Assembly: GCA_044226395.1 (NCBI GenBank)
Contig: JBGAHD010000002.1
Coordinates: 310,001 to 374,000, forward strand
Reading direction: 5' to 3'
Length of the DNA stretch: 64,000 nucleotides
From: JBGAHD01 sp044226395
GTDB taxonomy: Bacteria > Pseudomonadota > Gammaproteobacteria > Xanthomonadales > Ahniellaceae
Positions 63,712 to 64,000 of this stretch are shown here, one piece after another. Within the stretch, counting starts at the first letter, position 1, and each line of letters opens with the position of its first letter. Position numbers and translations under genes: made by a program. The notes below the pieces were generated by a model. That model saw nothing but the letters and a program-made list of their open reading frames with translations, was not told where the DNA came from and searched no databases.

Positions 63712-64000
63712 TCAGCCGCCCTGGCCTCGCGGGCGATAGGCGCCAAGCGAGCCGATGACGCGACCGAGTTCGCCTTCCACCGCGTCACGCGCGTTTTGCT
63801 CGGCATTGAGCGCGGTGAAATCGACCTTGGCGCGGATGCCGGCCGACAGCGGCGAGCGATTGCCCACGTCATATGGACGCACGGTGAGGTTGGCGCTGAA
63901 CATCGTGTCGCTCTGACCGTAGTAGTTGAGCTGCGTGCTGCCCAGCGGCTCGGCGCGCACCGCGACGACCGCGCGCACGTTGTTGCGCACGGCGGCGGCG
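63712..64000 (-). CDS. C-terminal part of an unrecognised protein, cut by the right edge
   Basis: About 95 residues, frame open to the edge. Visible: V-A-V-R-A-E-P, a segment with Y-Y-G-Q-S-D-T-M-F, and R-G-Q-G-G at the end. I do not recognise the family; alternating hydrophobic residues suggest beta structure. The full gene lies mostly outside the window. Confidence 0.6.
   Translation of the reverse strand, partial: AAAVRNNVRAVVAVRAEPLGSTQLNYYGQSDTMFSANLTVRPYDVGNRSPLSAGIRAKVDFTALNAEQNARDAVEGELGRVIGSLGAYRPRGQGG

Overview
The window is GC-rich, gene-dense bacterial chromosome without rRNA, tRNA, CRISPR or insertion-sequence signatures. Gene content (Mg-type HemB, Czc-type RND metal efflux, HipBA, OmpP1/FadL porin, DPP4 and M48 peptidases, UvrD, YqhA) fits a gammaproteobacterium of the Xanthomonadales/Lysobacterales type, perhaps near Rhodanobacteraceae. 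That placement is inference from gene style. Two unrelated secreted proteins end in the same F-x-x-G-F-E tail, which I associate with that group from memory only. At least seven genes start at an ATG exactly 6 nt after a TAnnnT-like hexamer and lack a Shine-Dalgarno sequence, suggesting leaderless mRNAs.

Layout. 1-2200: hemB (cut by the left edge), aroE and a DUF952 gene. 2248-8466: a heavy-metal efflux operon (small Cys-rich exported protein, czcC, czcB, czcA) followed by a YkgJ-type Cys-cluster gene and a terminator. 8781-12757: an unrecognised exported protein with twin CX3C motifs, a membrane protein coupled to a gamma-carbonic anhydrase, and a coniferyl-aldehyde-type dehydrogenase. 12839-15058: a large secreted P-domain/CSLREA beta-helix protein. 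15063-17916 (minus strand): a four-gene operon, TlpA thioredoxin, DUF4266 lipoprotein, DUF3570 protein and ApbE flavin transferase. The DUF3570 protein carries an SGAT motif like those flavinylated by ApbE, making this the best candidate for a little-described system. 18009-24075: DUF2239, SDR, M48 peptidase, AraC/GyrI regulator, a DSSG-repeat DUF4097 protein and AlkD.

24072-32671 is a mannoside-use locus: GH92 alpha-mannosidase divergent from LacI regulator, FHS-type MFS transporter, PfkB-family kinase, AGE-family isomerase and GH47 class I alpha-1,2-mannosidase. The inferred route is removal of alpha-mannose from high-mannose glycans, uptake, isomerisation to fructose and phosphorylation. 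Two near-identical 14-bp palindromes in the GH92/LacI gap are the likely operators.

33249-42182 holds glutaminase, a MarR-GNAT fusion with tandem palindromes at its promoter, a secreted modular endonuclease I, a flavodoxin-like reductase, BenE, FadL, a UPF0149 protein and exonuclease III. 42532-44501 is hipBA, with an unusually long HipB. 44536-53319: M3 oligopeptidase, patatin with a cyclic-nucleotide domain, a visibly lower-GC DUF2971 gene (likely acquired), DPP4 and two glutathione S-transferases. 53448-64000: two SDRs and a saccharopine-dehydrogenase-like gene, a DUF1579-like protein, an M35 (deuterolysin-type) peptidase, YqhA, a gluzincin-like peptidase, a phospholipase D/cardiolipin synthase, uvrD, and the C-terminus of an unknown protein cut by the right edge.

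The secreted nuclease, M35 peptidase and the mannosidases together suggest an organism that degrades eukaryotic or fungal biomass (inference).
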